A stretch of 64,000 bases of DNA, from contig NC_092191.1 of the NCBI RefSeq assembly GCF_043641665.1, positions 20,057,501 to 20,121,500 of the forward strand. Direction: 5' to 3'. The translations under genes were made by a program, and so were the position numbers. Shown one piece after another: positions 1 through 13,180 of this stretch. The notes beneath the pieces are model-generated. The model did no database searches. It worked only from the letters and a program-made list of their open reading frames with translations, and had not been told where the DNA came from. Positions within the stretch are counted from its first letter, which is position 1; every line of letters starts with the position of its first letter. Origin of the DNA: Enoplosus armatus. Taxonomy: Eukaryota > Chordata > Actinopteri > Centrarchiformes > Enoplosidae.

Positions 1-3000
1 TAACCCGGTTTTGTGATGATGCACGTAAATGACAGTAAATGGGTTAGAATAACCCACATTCACTTCCATATTAAACATGTGGGCTCTGAAGCTTTCTGGC
101 ACTGTGTGGTTGTCAATGTGAAAGTCAGACTTGATGGCAACAGAAAGTGGCAGCAAGCAGTGCAGATAAAATAATACACTTAATAACTAGTGCGGAGCTC
201 TTGAACGCCGCGCGTCTTTAATGAGACTTGTCAATTACTACGGCTAGTGCGACAATGGCCGGAGGTGACTTTAACCTCTTGTACTGAAAGGAAAGATCCA
301 AGGTGTCCAGAATAAATGTCTCAGATAAAAATGACCACAACAACACGTAGAACATGAATCTTATGAGTCCTTTCCTCATCAGTGGGATGGGTGGGGGGGG
401 TGTCTCTCTCCGGCTTTCCCATCCCGGATAATTATGGCTCTTGGAGTGAACCCAAGCTTCCTTTGCTCCACGTCGACACTCCCACCCTTATCCCAGTTCC
501 TTATCTGGGTCCAACGGGGCCTGGCTATTCATTGTCCCGCTCTGCTGTCTCACTCACACACACACACACACACACTGTCAAATCCTCCTGAGCAGGGTCA
601 ATGAACTCTGGAAAAAGTTGAGCTGTGTCGACCCACTGTCTCGTGTTATACATTACTGGCAGTTGGTGTGTATGTCTGTCTCCATATTCACATATACGTC
701 TGTGCGTGCGTCATCTCCCCTGAGAGACCCCCACTATGAACTCTCTCCTGGCTGGTTCAGTGAGCTACTGCTTATTTTGCCTGGTAAGATCAACACCTCA
801 GTGCAGCTGGCGGGGGTGACAGATCATTCCCCACAGCAGCAACACGATCACCTCCACACCTCGGCCGGTTTGGGCCGGAGCAGACTCTGCGCGGGACCGC
901 GGTGACCTGACTCAGGACCCAGGAGATGCACAAAGGAACACACAGCCAGATAAGCTGGATGTTAGTCAGCCACAACAGCTCTTTGAGCTTCTTTCCATTT
1001 TCTCTGTGCCGTGCCGTTTGCTCCCACCTTGCATTACGCTCTCTGAATTGTACATCACTTGAGTCCATTAAGAGTTACAGAGGAGGGGAGAGAAGCTCCG
1101 CTAGCCAGATAGCTCGCTCACTTTCAGTTAGGAATCTTGTTAGCTCAGTCGCTAACGGGACAGAAAGTTCACGCAAGTTATTCGTACCACCGACTCCCGT
1201 CTCAGAACTGTCTGCAAACCATTCCTCTTCTCATACTCTGACAGAGGAACGCTAAATAAATCCGGAGCTGTGTTGCACCCTCCATTTTGGACTCTCCGCT
1301 CCCTCAATGGTCAGCCCAAAGTTGAACTCACCATGGAACATTTGTATTGAAATATTGTATATTGTCCTTATATTGTCCTTTTCTAAGGCCAGAAATCCCA
1401 TGCCCACTACTCTATGGAGTGATTACTGAATCATGGAATTATACTGTGGTTTCCCCACATTAATTCAGATGAATGCTAAAAAAAAATACCACAGTGCCGA
1501 AGAACCACCAACAGCCATTGCAAAATAGAGCATAAAAGGAAGTGGTGACATCAAAAGACAGTAAGCTCTTACTCCTGTATGTTACCTAATGAGTTTGTGG
1601 AAGTGAACTCGCTGACTGATGTCCAGCCGTCACGGTGACAAGTCTGCAACAAGTCAGTGCGTCTGGCACACATTCCATCATGAGAGCGACCGGCAGTGTG
1701 AAGGAAACCCAGAGCAGTGAGTGACGCAGACGCCGGGGCTCACCTCTCACGACAGAACAAAAAAAAAAACGATCCTGGAGGGCCCTCAACTTTCACCCCT
1801 AGTGACAGGCTGGAGTGGCTGCGAGAGGCTTGACTCTGTGCAGGGGCTCTCCTTCAAGACCTGAACACCATCGCGCTCTGCTGTGGTCTCCACTTCCAAA
1901 CATGAGGTTTTAATGCGAATGATTATACATGCAATGCCACACAACATGAAAAATAAATGAATAAATGAATAAATAAACAAACAACAGATTATAACATTCA
2001 CACCACATGCATGCAACCATGTTTTAAAGTACAAGCATATGCTACAATCAAACACAAATAATGCGTGATACAAGTTACACCACTAATAATTTGGCATTTT
2101 CTTCAAAAGAACTCATGTAATTTTCTAAATTACATAACAGTTTTACTAAGAATCAAGACTTACATAAGACATTAATTTACCATCAGACATGGCTAAACGT
2201 TTATTATTCATTATAATGAATTGTTACATATATAATTGCCACAGTGGGATGCTGGTGATGGTGAGGAATATGTTTGTTTACTTTAAATATTCTGACTTTT
2301 TCGTCGCCTGCTGGTGGCAACTCTCAGCTCTCTTCAACATCTTTTCCCTTTTTGAAATTCTAATTCCGTGTTATGACAGGACGGAGGAGGGCAGAGCCGG
2401 GAGAACACCAAAATAGCATCATCTGATCTTTCTTTCATAAACTTTTCCACTCCTGCAGCAACACACTCGAACAGACTTTGGCAGAGAAAGAAACGCCAAA
2501 AAGAAAAAAAAAAAAATCAAGCTGTCAGATGAAGTATTTAGTCACAGTCTCTGCTGCTGAGCTTCTCCTCATAAAACTTGAGCTGAAAAATCTGGAGGAA
2601 AGACTTGATATTAAGAATAAAGCCATTTTCACGTTGTTAGCGTCCTCCATATCAACGCAGCATCTCGTCTGGTATCACACATTTGCACTTCTATTGCCAA
2701 CACTATAAATACGCATCCTGAATGCTCAATTACATTATTGAGTTTGGGAATTCACTACGAACAGCCATGTGACTAAAGGCTAAATATAGTTTCTAGGGTC
2801 TACGCGGGCCGCAGTAACATCTTCACATGTTTACAAGGAAAATACATTTGAACCACACCGCTCCTTACCACTAATGAGATGCAGAGTAAGTCTGGCACTG
2901 ACAAAGACCTCGAAAATACCTCCCAACCACGCACACACATTGTATTATAGGCATTGAAGACAAAATACTGGGAGCAGTGAATGCATAGCTTCCAGGTTTA

Positions 3001-6000
3001 CGTCAGGCAGGATTTTTTTCCGTCTTTGGAGGTGTACATATGCCAGCTAAGTGGGGTCCAGGCTGTGATAGCCTGAGCTAATGAGCTGTCAGTAGACAGG
3101 AGAGGGAGAAACAGAGAGACATGATGAAAAATAAGTTGGAAGACCAAACCCACAAGGGGGGCTATTCATAGTAATCTATTGCATCACCATATGGTCATCT
3201 TGGCTTGGCAAACAAGAGGTGCATGTAATCAAAAGCAGAGTGGCTGTAATCAAAAAGCAAGCCGCAGCCAGTGACCAGTGTTTTCTGCAGTGCGAGCACT
3301 CGAGGAGAACGTAGGAGCCATCATTAGGACACCAGGAACCGAGAGGAGTCCACCCGTATAGCCTTCGAAAGCAGAGCAACAAATCGGCTCACACCCTCGG
3401 CAATAACAGCTAGCTGGAGAGTTGGCATCCGTTTGTCAGGTTTTAATCATTTGGATTAATCCAACTGAGCTTTCCAACTGGAAAGTCTCCAAAAGTAACC
3501 GATATGATCTCTCAATTACTATCAGCGAGCCAGATTCAGTTACCGCCAGAGATCACAGAATGGACGAGGAAGCTCAAATCACACCTATAGTTTGTTTTCT
3601 CTGGGCCGAACCCTGGTGGAAAAGTTGACTTTGTTACTTTTCTGCTTGGTTTGTTTAGGATCAGACCGCACAAATGCAAGCAAATTCGGGCCTGTAAACA
3701 TAACTGACAAAGACCTCGGAGCGGTAGAGGTTTTGGGTGGTGGAAGATGTTCAGTGTTTCCGATCATCAGAATTTTATGGAATTACACGACTCTGTGGAG
3801 CTGTCCTACGGTGAACTTTCCAAATGTTGACCTCATTGTTAAGCACGAATGGTTATGACCATTGACAAGTTAGTACTCAGCATTAACAAATTAGAGACTA
3901 ACCCCCCACCCCGCTGCTGAAAAAAAGTCCTAGAGGAAACACTGATGTCAAATCAAGTGGATTCCAGAACCTGAAACTTAAGTGAAGCATGCTGGGCATA
4001 TCTGCACAGGCTTGTCTGAAGTGTATTTTCTCACATGTTCATGTCAGGTATGGTAAACATGAACTACAGGTGGAAGCTTTCCTCCAGCACTTGTTACGTT
4101 AGTTTTAAGGTTTTTTTCCAAAGCAGGAATTTCAACGTCCAAACTTTCCATTTTGGAGTTCATTCAGTAGATTAGCTTCACACTTGGAGAAGTACACCTC
4201 CCATCCTCTTTCAAAACAAAACCCGCTCCTCGGGCGTCAAGGCTCTGTTATTTGGTGACACCCAAGTCCAGCCAGCACGTAGTCCACCTGTTTAAACAAG
4301 CCAATACTAAAAAAGAAAACACTCCAGAGCTCTTCAAACATGGTTGATGTGAACATGCCCACATACTGGCATGAGGGTCCAACCAGAGCAACAGTTAACT
4401 AATGTAATGACTCCACTCCATCATAAAAACCTCGTCTGTTCTTCAGGTCGCTGCCACAGGCCTGCTACAGCGTGGCTTGTTTATTAAGTTCCACAGTGTT
4501 TTAAAGGGATGACAACAGCCGACAGTGACGCAAAATCATCAGTTGGCTTCATCTGTGGTGAACTGTGTACTACAGGAACAGGAATCCCGTGGTGCCTTCC
4601 CCACTGCGTCTTCAGGATGGGAAACGGATAATAAAACCAAGCCTGCGGAGTAGATACCCTGAAGCTTGGGGGAACTTAATGTATAATGTAGGATAATGTA
4701 TGTTCAAGAAAGCTTCATCGTCATCCGGCTGCCGTTTAATACCCCTTAAGTGTATCAGCACAAGGTCAACATGTAACATTCTTTGCTCAACCTAAATTAG
4801 GTACATTTGTTCAACGGGAGTCCTATCAGTAAAAGTGATCGAGTCTAAGCATCATCACTTCAAACTAAGAGCACTGCCTGGCCAAAGACTTTACCTTAGA
4901 CACGCAAAGAGAGCACGTGAGACTCAACGTCAGAGAATGAAGCTGACCGGCAGAATAGCCGTTCTAACATCAAGGCATTAGTCAAAAACTTGGACCAGGA
5001 CAGCATCTTGGGGGGGTTCTGTTCCTGTTGGACCACCTACAGCATACAGCTTGCAGCTTGCGGGCACAGACATGGCGCTGTGACGCAGTGACCATCTAAG
5101 ATACTGTACTTTTGTGGTGAGATGCTTAAAACCGCTTGCTATACCTTTGCTTCACTGTTAACTACATAGAAATAAGATTTATTGCAGTAATTTGTCATTT
5201 AAAATGCCAGTTCAATTAAAGCTGCACAGATAAAAATGGCATATGAAGTTTGGGCAGTAAGAGTAAAGTTGTTACCTGTATGTAATTTCTACAGTTCCTA
5301 TATGCCATACATAATGAATGTGCTATTTCTGCTTTCAAAAATGGCAGTCTTGCTTTAGATTTAACACAACCTATTTTCCCCTCACAGCGACACCAGCTTC
5401 AGAGAGCACAGAACAAACGGACTCTCCACTTGTGTCCAGTGAGCTCTCCGCACGCTCCGTATGTGTGGCGCTCCCCAAGTTTGATCTGCGTCATTCTACC
5501 CGCGAAACCTGCGAACCTGAGGGTCCAAATAGCCTAACACAGCCGACATCTCGTCCTCTTCATCTGAAGGCACCCCTTTCTCCTACACCTTCAATCAACA
5601 AAGAAATGAAATCTGCGTATATTTTACATTAAAAGGCTTTAATCAGTACTTGCAGAGTGGCACTCCTTGGTTAAACACACCACAACTGCATGTTGAGGCT
5701 GTTGGAAGAGTGCGTTTACATTTGTAATGGCTGTAAACATAGGAGCCTGCAGCCATGTAATTTGAGTTGCAGTGTGGGAACATACCTCCAACTTTAGAGG
5801 GCCTGAAGCATTTCACATTGTATCTTCAGGGTCAGGCTATGCAGCCATGACACAGAACCTTCTCATCTACAACGGACCTAATAGTGAGCATTAAAGGCAG
5901 TCCACAAAGACTTCATTCAACTCACATCTGCATCATAAGGGCTGCCAACACACTGCAGACTACAGATAGCCTCATATATGACCAGCACACCCACTGGTAG

Positions 6001-7255
6001 AAGGAAACATGCTCTAATGTGCATTTTGTCTCAGTCTGTTAGAAGTCTGGTGGAGAAAAAAAAAAAAACCCCAAAAGACACCCAAAGCGTGCTGCTTGTG
6101 AGAGGCAGGCTATTTATAGGCTTACTCCAGTGAGAGAGGCGGCTCTTCCCTCATGTTTGGGATCAGCTCTTCACACGGGTGAAAGGAGGGAGGAAGAGGG
6201 GGGACTCTCTTCTATTGACAAAACACTGAAAGTGACACAAAGTGTTGGAACTTGAAGCGTTTAATCACAGCTGTTACACTTCCCACCATAATTAAGTGCC
6301 ACTAGGTACCACGCTACAGCCTAACACAGAAACAGCTAAGAGTCCAAATACGTGATAACAGCCGTGGATATCATTCAACAACCTGCACAGACACTCCTTA
6401 GGAGGCCTGACACACCTATTCTTGCACAGAGCACGCTTTTGCATTCTTCAGCCAAGCAAGCAAGTGGCTTCATCTCGAGTGGATATTTGAATGCTGCCGG
6501 CTCTCATAAAAGATGCAAATGGGATGTTGGTGAGTCTACAATCTCGATTATTCACAACGCTGCCTACTCTAGGAAACACCATACCTCAAGCAAGCAAGCA
6601 GCATCTCCAGTGATGCAGTGGTCAACAAACATACTCCTATATATAAAAGAACATATTAAAAAAACACTCCTTCTGGTAATCAACCACAAATATTAGTAAC
6701 CTCCTGTGACAAATTCATAGCAGGATATGGTTCATGTAACTTATACAAATGTGGTTTTACTGATGTGATGCTCACAAGCAGATTCACATCAGGCTAAAAA
6801 AAAGGTGGGTGTACTCTGCAAAGGTAAACTGCCACTGCACGCCTGATTATCTAAGTTCCTGAGATACCTGAGACCCATTATGGCCACGGCACCACTACAG
6901 CAGCGAACGGGGGGTACGGATGAAGATCCAATATACTCCCCCATCTTTACATTCATCCAGAACAGGCGGAGGGCGTGAAAGGCAAAGTGGGTCACGGCAC
7001 GCGTAGAACACAGAGAGCTAGCATGCGTCTTCATGTTTATGAGAGGCCCATGTGTCTGTGCGCGAGACTGTAGGTGTTCAGGGTACCGCACGCGACTTGA
7101 CGCACACGAGTCGTGACCAGCGGAGACGGTTTCTCAGCGTGGCACGAGAAGACGGAGTTGACATTGTGACAAATAAACAAAAACAAAAACAAAACAAGCC
7201 AAAGCACAACACGGGCAGCAGCGAACGGACAGCGTTCATCAATGGAGAAACTCAC
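1..7255 (-). other. inpp5a: inpp5a intron 1 (part)
   Basis: This is the sequence downstream of the inpp5a exon 1 donor. I looked on the minus strand for the expected exon 2 peptide (ENLQKNWLREFYQ-like) and did not find it, in keeping with the very long first intron of mammalian INPP5A. It contains a short (CA)n tract near 551-574, a dispersed-repeat copy near 958-1080, poly-A tracts near 1760 and 6058, and no reading frame that I recognise. Confidence 0.7.
958..1080 (+). repeat. dispersed repeat E, copy 1
   Basis: GTTAGTCAGCCACAACAG and CATTTTCTCTGTGCCG recur as ATAGCCAGTCACAACAG and TATTTTCTCTGTACCG at 11243-11340, and similarity continues through the next 60 bases. No class assigned. Confidence 0.45.
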
Positions 7256-7333
7256 ATCCTCGAACAGGGATCCGACGTTGGCTGTCACCAGCAGTATTCC
7301 TGTGCCTTGCGCTGCTGTCAGCTTCCCTGCCAT
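7256..7333 (-). CDS. inpp5a: inpp5a coding exon 1 (partial gene)
   Basis: First coding exon of type I inositol polyphosphate-5-phosphatase, which removes the 5-phosphate of Ins(1,4,5)P3 and Ins(1,3,4,5)P4 and so ends calcium signalling. The exon encodes 26 residues beginning MAGK and containing ILLVTANVGSLFED, nearly identical to the start of vertebrate INPP5A (MAGK...LLVTANVGSLFDD). The ATG at 7333-7331 has A at -3 and G at +4. The exon ends in phase 0 at a consensus donor (GAT|GTGAGT, intron from 7255), the same place as in mammals. The catalytic domain lies in later exons beyond position 1 of the window. Family identity is strong; only about 6% of the protein is visible. The C-terminal CAAX-type prenylation signal known in this family is not in the window. 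Confidence 0.93.
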
Positions 7334-7900
7334 AATTCTCTCTCGCAGGTGGGACTGGGGGACTTGCACGGCGGACTTCGTAGGTGAGAAGCGGGAAGAA
7401 AAAACACACACAAACGTGAAGGCGGCGAATGTCTCACGGAACTGGTTACAAGACTGGGAAATTGCGACTGAAGCCGGGGTTGAGGCGGCTCGGCTGGAGC
7501 ATATTTTTCAGCAGTGGCCGTGCATCTACTAGGAGTTGCTCTGCAGTAGAAGGTCCGTTTGGCGGCGGCGGCGGCTAGCGTGCTGCTTCTCGTGCTACTT
7601 TTTCACGTTCAGAGCCATCGCAAAAGTTTCCGTTTTAATCCACGGCGAGCGCCCGAGGGCTCTGGTTCATTTCAGGTACGAGTGTTTTGCCTAGCTTTTG
7701 TGCAGTGTAAAAGTCTCCCTCCGAAAGCAGGACTCTCTGCCAGGACCATTGCCTTCACTGTTTAGAGCGGATAGGCTGGAGTCCTTCACTGCTCTGACGT
7801 CACCGTGCCAATGGAAACGCGGGGCTGTCTTAAAGGGCCAGCGCACCGTAAACACAGCGGCTCTGCCTCCAACGTCACGGCGCCCATTATCGGACGCCAC
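7334..7900 (-). promoter_or_regulatory. inpp5a: inpp5a 5'UTR and CpG-rich promoter
   Basis: G+C-rich, CpG-rich stretch directly upstream of the inpp5a start codon, including a GGC-repeat block near 7561-7575. It contains a perfect palindromic CRE (TGACGTCA, 7795-7802) followed six bases later by a CCAAT box (7808-7812). The transcription start was not determined; by composition it lies somewhere in about 7400-7780. CpG density falls sharply after about 7900. Confidence 0.6.
7795..7802. promoter_or_regulatory. perfect CRE with adjacent CCAAT box
   Basis: TGACGTCA is an exact CREB/ATF palindrome, and CCAAT follows at 7808-7812 on the plus strand. Both sit in the CpG-rich inpp5a promoter about 470 bp upstream of the start codon. 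Binding is inferred from the motif only. Confidence 0.5.
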
Positions 7901-10365
7901 TGGTTTTCAGTTTGTCCACCCATGTTTGTCCGTGAGCCACAATTTGCGTTTGTTTTAAAAGTAAGTAGCTGTTTTTTGTTTTTTTCTTATGTAAACAGTT
8001 TCAATTTTTCATGTTGTCGACAATGTAACATTTCTTACAGTGCAGTCTACACGTTTCTGGCGGGAATTGATGGAGAGCTTTGCATGAGAATCTTGCAAGG
8101 TTGAATCTTTTTGAGCATTTAATGAACAACTTCAAGGTTCAGACATATCACCCGCAAGAATGCAGCTTCCTTGTCGACGCATATTTGTCCATGAATGCTT
8201 CTGATGCCACATCGTCTTTGAGAATGCCAGAAGCATAGTTCATATCTGACACAGACACCCATACTTACTTATTCACGCCTCAAGCAGAAACACCAGAACC
8301 ACATGCAGTCCACTGGCTGAGGTCACAGACCACCTGAAGGTACCCTTGATTCCTTTTCTTCACTTTAGAGGTAGCAGAGGTGCAGTGTCCATCAGTACTA
8401 CTGAGATATTTGCATGAGTTCAGACATGTAAGTCTAGTGACTAACCATGAACCAGCTGGAACTAGGGCGTGAATAGGTTATCAGGCCAGGTCTGTTTTCC
8501 TTACGTATATGGTTTAGCTTTTAGTTTTATGTTCTTTGTTTCCCGTTTTTAGATTATAGACAATAAGAAAATGTATGAGAGAGAGACTGAGAACCAACAG
8601 AACTGTCCTGGGTGAGATTAAAACTCAAGATCATCATCATTTAAAGCTGGTATCCATAATGGTTTTGGGGGGAGGGTTCAACTGACATATCACCTGTAAC
8701 ATGGAGTATCATTTAAAAAATGGTACATTTACTGTAGTTGGAGACATACTCCATACCCCATTCATGTGATTTTTGACCATTAGGGGCAGAGAGACTCCAA
8801 AACAAACAATTTATTTCTTACACGTTCAGCTAAAACAAAGCAATGTGGATACACCTTTGCAGTGTCTTGCCAAATGTTCACTGGCATTTTAGCACTGTGG
8901 TCTCTTAAACTTGCCAGATGTTACCCATCAGCCATTTCACACTGGGCAGTTTACTGGAGTGAATGGCATTCAGTGAACCATTTAAATAGGTGTCGATGTA
9001 GTCCGCTTCAGAGCATTCAGAATTGTCATGTCCCACCTCTGATTAGCCTTGACAAGATCCTCTGCGATCTTGTGGATGCCTAACAGCAGATAGTTATCAC
9101 ACTAATCTATGTAACTGGGCTCAATCAGCAGCCATTGGCAGACAGCTACAATGGTCCTGACCTGACGCACATGTCCTCACATGTAGTGCTACAGAATGAA
9201 GACTATAATTGCCCTTTCCATTGTGTGTGTGTGTGTGTGTGTGAGATCCTTGCATAGGCCTAGACACCCTTTGCCAAATGTGGACACGCACTCTTTGATC
9301 TAAAGATTTCCTATTTAGGTTTTGGCAGGAAGGTCTTGGAACATTTCGCATTAAGAGACTGGAAACCAAAATCTGTGTGCATGACTGGATTTTGCCAAGG
9401 GTGCTCAGAGACACCGCCAAGCTCATGTGTAATGGATTATTGTGAATGAGAATAGATTATATCAGCTTTTTTTCCTGGCTACACAAAACCCGTTTGTTGT
9501 CAACAAATTGCTCATCCAGCATTAGCTCACCTGTTTACTGACACAAGGCTTAGGACTGAACACAGGTAACCTCATTTTACAAAAATGACTGTCGAATGCC
9601 AGCTTAGGCTGAAGAGTTCACCTGATGACAGTAAACAGAGGTCAAACTGATTTTGGGCTCTAAAAGATGTGTACAACATAGGGTCACGTGCTCCTGTTTG
9701 AATGCAGTGGGGCCGGCAGATGTGGTCATCAGCCAGATTTTGGGAGGTGAAATGATCAGTGATGCTTTCTGTCTCCTTTGAGCTTCTGAAACCTGACATC
9801 CGGCAGAAACACAGCGGGGCTCTTCTGCATCATTCACAGGTCATCATCTATTAATCGCAGACATGCTTTTCACGCTGCATGATGTGATCCCCCCTGATGA
9901 TTTTCAGGGAGCCCGGGACCATAAATAGCTCACTCCAGTCAAAGGTAGTTTGAGGTCGACAGCGTAGGGCAGGCATATGACACGCTGGATAACAGCGCAA
10001 TGAGCTCCTGTTGGTAAGAGGACAGATGAGGTAATGGAATCAGAGCCAGAGCTCACTTTATTGAGAAAGTTAAATAAATCTTTTGGCCTCTCAAGGTTGC
10101 CATATTGTATTTTGTGTGAATTGTATTGTCACCACATTCAGTGAGCGTCCAGCTGTGTGGAGATGACAGGAGGGAGCGGTGGCAATCCTCAAATGGCTAA
10201 AGTATGGCTCATGGAGCTATTATGTTAACAGCATCAGACTAGTGTGTGTGAGTGTGTGTGTGTTTGGGGAGGCGGGGGGGACCATGGTCATGGCTCACTA
10301 AGAGTCTTTGAAGAGAGCTGAGAGATTATCGCCAAAACGAGAGTGCTCACAGCTGTGTCTGGCAT

Positions 10366-10367
<2 letters not shown>

Positions 10368-10412
<45 letters not shown>

Positions 10413-10427
10413 TGTGTGTGTGTGTGT
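10368..10427. repeat. (TG)n microsatellite
   Basis: About 30 TG units with one TC interruption, followed by a G-run. Confidence 0.95.
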
Positions 10428-11242
10428 TTGGGGGGGTGTCTTTGTGACTCCCATGTTGTGATTGTGTTTACATGCGTGTATGTTTATTTATATGGTGTTT
10501 CGCCATGTTCTGTATGCGTGAACACGATGTGCTACAGAATATCCGTAATCAGTCATTCAGACATATAAAGACGACGAATGATAACATTCAGAGGGAAGAC
10601 GGTGCTATTGTGTGTGTCCACGTACAGATCCTTCGTTAAAACGGATCAGTCTGCCCTTGAAAACAATCCAAACTAGATAATATCTCTTTTGCAGAATGCT
10701 ATACTCATCACTATCACAGTAAACAAAGTACCATTAGAGCTATGTAAACTGTGCGGACTGTTCTGGAACGTTCTTAGTCTGACTGACTAATGTTTATCAT
10801 TAAGTTAACATTTTGTTGCCGTATATGCTTACAGTAAGTCATGCCAGGTTTGGATGACTGAGAGTTAATAGTTTTGCTCAGGAGGAGGCCGAAAGAAGAC
10901 AAAGCTAAAAAAAATAAATAAATAATAAAAAAAGAAAACCATTAGCGGTGTCCTTAATAGGCAGAAGAGGAAGGAAGGAATGGAGAAGCAGAGGATGAGG
11001 AAGACGGGAGCGAGGGGAGGAATATGAAGTTGGTGCCCCGCTACAAGTAGAGCTCAGCAAGCCCACCATGAAATAACAGATGAACCTAATCATTAGCGGA
11101 ATAGTGGAAATACCAGAAAGAAGCGCAGTGAAATTTATCGGTGCGTCTTTGCAAAGTATTTGGTTTAGAAGCTTGTTGACGTGCGACTACTGGCAGGACT
11201 GGCGAGCTAGCCACTGAAGCACTAGCCAGTCGGGGCATGCTA

Positions 11243-11340
11243 GGGATAGCCAGTCACAACAGTACCCTGAGTTTCTGTCTATTTTCTCTGTACCGGGCTG
11301 TGTGGCACATCATTTCATTCAATAAAGAGTTTCATTGAAG
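11243..11340 (+). repeat. dispersed repeat E, copy 2
   Basis: The partner of 958-1080. It directly abuts repeat A copy 1, so E may be part of a larger composite element. Confidence 0.45.
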
Positions 11341-11702
11341 AGATAAATATTAACTTTCTGGGGGTCCTGAGGTTACCCGCTGATTAGCTTAGCTTAGCAT
11401 AGAGACTGTAAACAGCTAGCCTTGTCTGTCCAAAGGTAGTCTCACATGGCTCAACCCACTACCATTCTGGTATATGTTTGTAATTCCCTTAAACCAATCG
11501 CAATCGTCTCGGGCGGCCGCTAAGCCCAGGATGCAGTGACGGTGCAAAACTGTAACACACAGATATCAGTGCAAACGAATGAATGAATGAAATGACAGCT
11601 TGTGGTTTCGCAGGGGGTTACGCGAGTCTCTGCTGGCTGCTTAACAACCTTACAGTGATGACAAGAATCCAGGAAAAGTCACTGCTCTCGGCAAGAAATC
11701 CG
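11338..11702 (+). repeat. dispersed teleost repeat A, copy 1
   Basis: Contains ATTAGCTTAGCTTAGCATAG, AACAGCTAGCC and CTGTCCAAAGG, then (after a divergent middle) a segment with TTGTGGTTTCGCAGGGGGTT and CAGGAAAAGTCACTGCTCTC. I recognise this as a non-autonomous element widespread in percomorph genomes. Two further copies occur here at 34196-34510 and 54435-54710. Class is uncertain; limits are approximate. Confidence 0.6.
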
Positions 11703-12024
11703 AAAATTGCGAACTATGCACTCAAAACTATATTTCTGAAAAACCATCTATTCCCAGGCAACCGTATCCCAGCTGTCATCTTTGACCGTGAGATAGTGTC
11801 TGCTAAGCCTTGCATGCCTCCGAAACTTTTCTTCCTGCTAATCAAACAGCTCGAAGGGAGAGCAAGTGGAAATGGCCCTAAAAATAACAGGACAAATATG
11901 TGTGGAGGTCTGTGTGCAAACAGATAACAACTCAGGTAATGTGTTCCATGAGGGTCAGTAAATACTACACCGTTAGCTCTAGGCAGGATATCCCACAGGG
12001 GGAACGTAAGGAGGGGTAATGAAA

Positions 12025-12026
<2 letters not shown>

Positions 12027-12069
<43 letters not shown>
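12027..12069. repeat. (TG)n microsatellite
   Basis: About 21 uninterrupted TG units. Confidence 0.95.
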
Positions 12070-12070
<1 letters not shown>

Positions 12071-12914
12071 TGCTGCTGATAAAGAAGTTCTACGCACTGA
12101 CCAGAAGCCCCTCCTTCTGCACTCTGGGTAATGGAAAAAATTATGTTGGAATTCCAGACTGCAAACAAGTATGTGCCCTTTGACCCTGATCTCTCTACTG
12201 CTTAAATTTGGCTAATCTAAAAATAGGCAAACCTGGAAATATCCAGGCTTTCTCATGTCTCCCAAGGAGCCGGGATTCAGCCATGTAATGATGAATTAAG
12301 ACTCGCTCGACATGAAGTTTTATCTCCAGCCTCACTCAGGACTCGGCCATGTAGACCTGATGTATGTATCCCAGGAGAGGCAGCTGTGTTAGCATGGGAA
12401 TTTAGCATGAGAAAACTGTTTCATGAGTGGAAGGGAGGTCTGTGTGCACTTTTGTGCTGGAGATAGAGAAAGAGAGAGAGTGTGTGTTTGTGTGTGTGTG
12501 TGTGTGTGGATGTAGGTTTATTTTTGAGTCATTCCAGGGACAATTTATGTCTCTGACGTATTTCCATATCATCTGAATAAAATGTTTGCCTGCAGTGCTT
12601 TCAGATTGTTTGAACAAAACTATCATGTTTCCTTCAATGAACCGTCATTTGCATTACCTGAGGATGTAGTTCATTTACTGACATAAGTCGAAGTATGTTC
12701 ATTCAACCTCCGAGGACTCGCACAAGTGTGTGCACTTGTGCACTGCATATACGTACACTGAGGGCTGCGAATAAAACATGACAAGATGATTTTAATGGGG
12801 GGAAACAACCAATAGTTTCACTGCTGTATTTTCCTAGTTTTTAAAATGTTTAACCTACACTTTTCCCCCTTAGTCGCCCCCGTAGTAGCTTTAAACCTGC
12901 AACAACTGATTATT

Positions 12915-13180
12915 TTGGCCACATGGGGGCAGCAGAAACAAGCTGTGTTCACCAGCTAGTTGCTAGCTGTGTCTGTCTGCTGTTTGGTGCTGAGCAGGTA
13001 GTGTAAAGTGGGTGTTCAGAGATTCTTCACTGAAAACAACTGCTTGCTGAGGCCGAAAGTTACGCTATGAGAGCGGTGAGCGTGAACCGAAACAGTAAAG
13101 TTGAGGCCCGGACAGCTAAACAATGGGCTGAAACTCGCTTTAAAGCTCCATAACGCCGAAAGGAGCTGCAGATGTTCACT
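12915..13180 (+). repeat. dispersed teleost repeat B, copy 1
   Basis: Contains TTCACCAGCTAGTTGCTAGC, CTGTTTGGTGCTGAGCAGGT and TTCACTGAAAACAACTGCTT. The same blocks occur in reverse complement at 14340-14800, so it is a repeat on internal evidence alone. Limits approximate. Confidence 0.65.

Noticed and set aside
7559..7765. Plus-strand frame with a signal-peptide-like start (Ala run, then VLLLVLLF) and a donor-like CAG|GTACGA near 7676
   Set aside because: It begins at TTG, with an in-frame TAG twelve bases upstream and no ATG. It lies in the CpG-rich inpp5a promoter, where GGC repeats create Ala-rich frames by chance.
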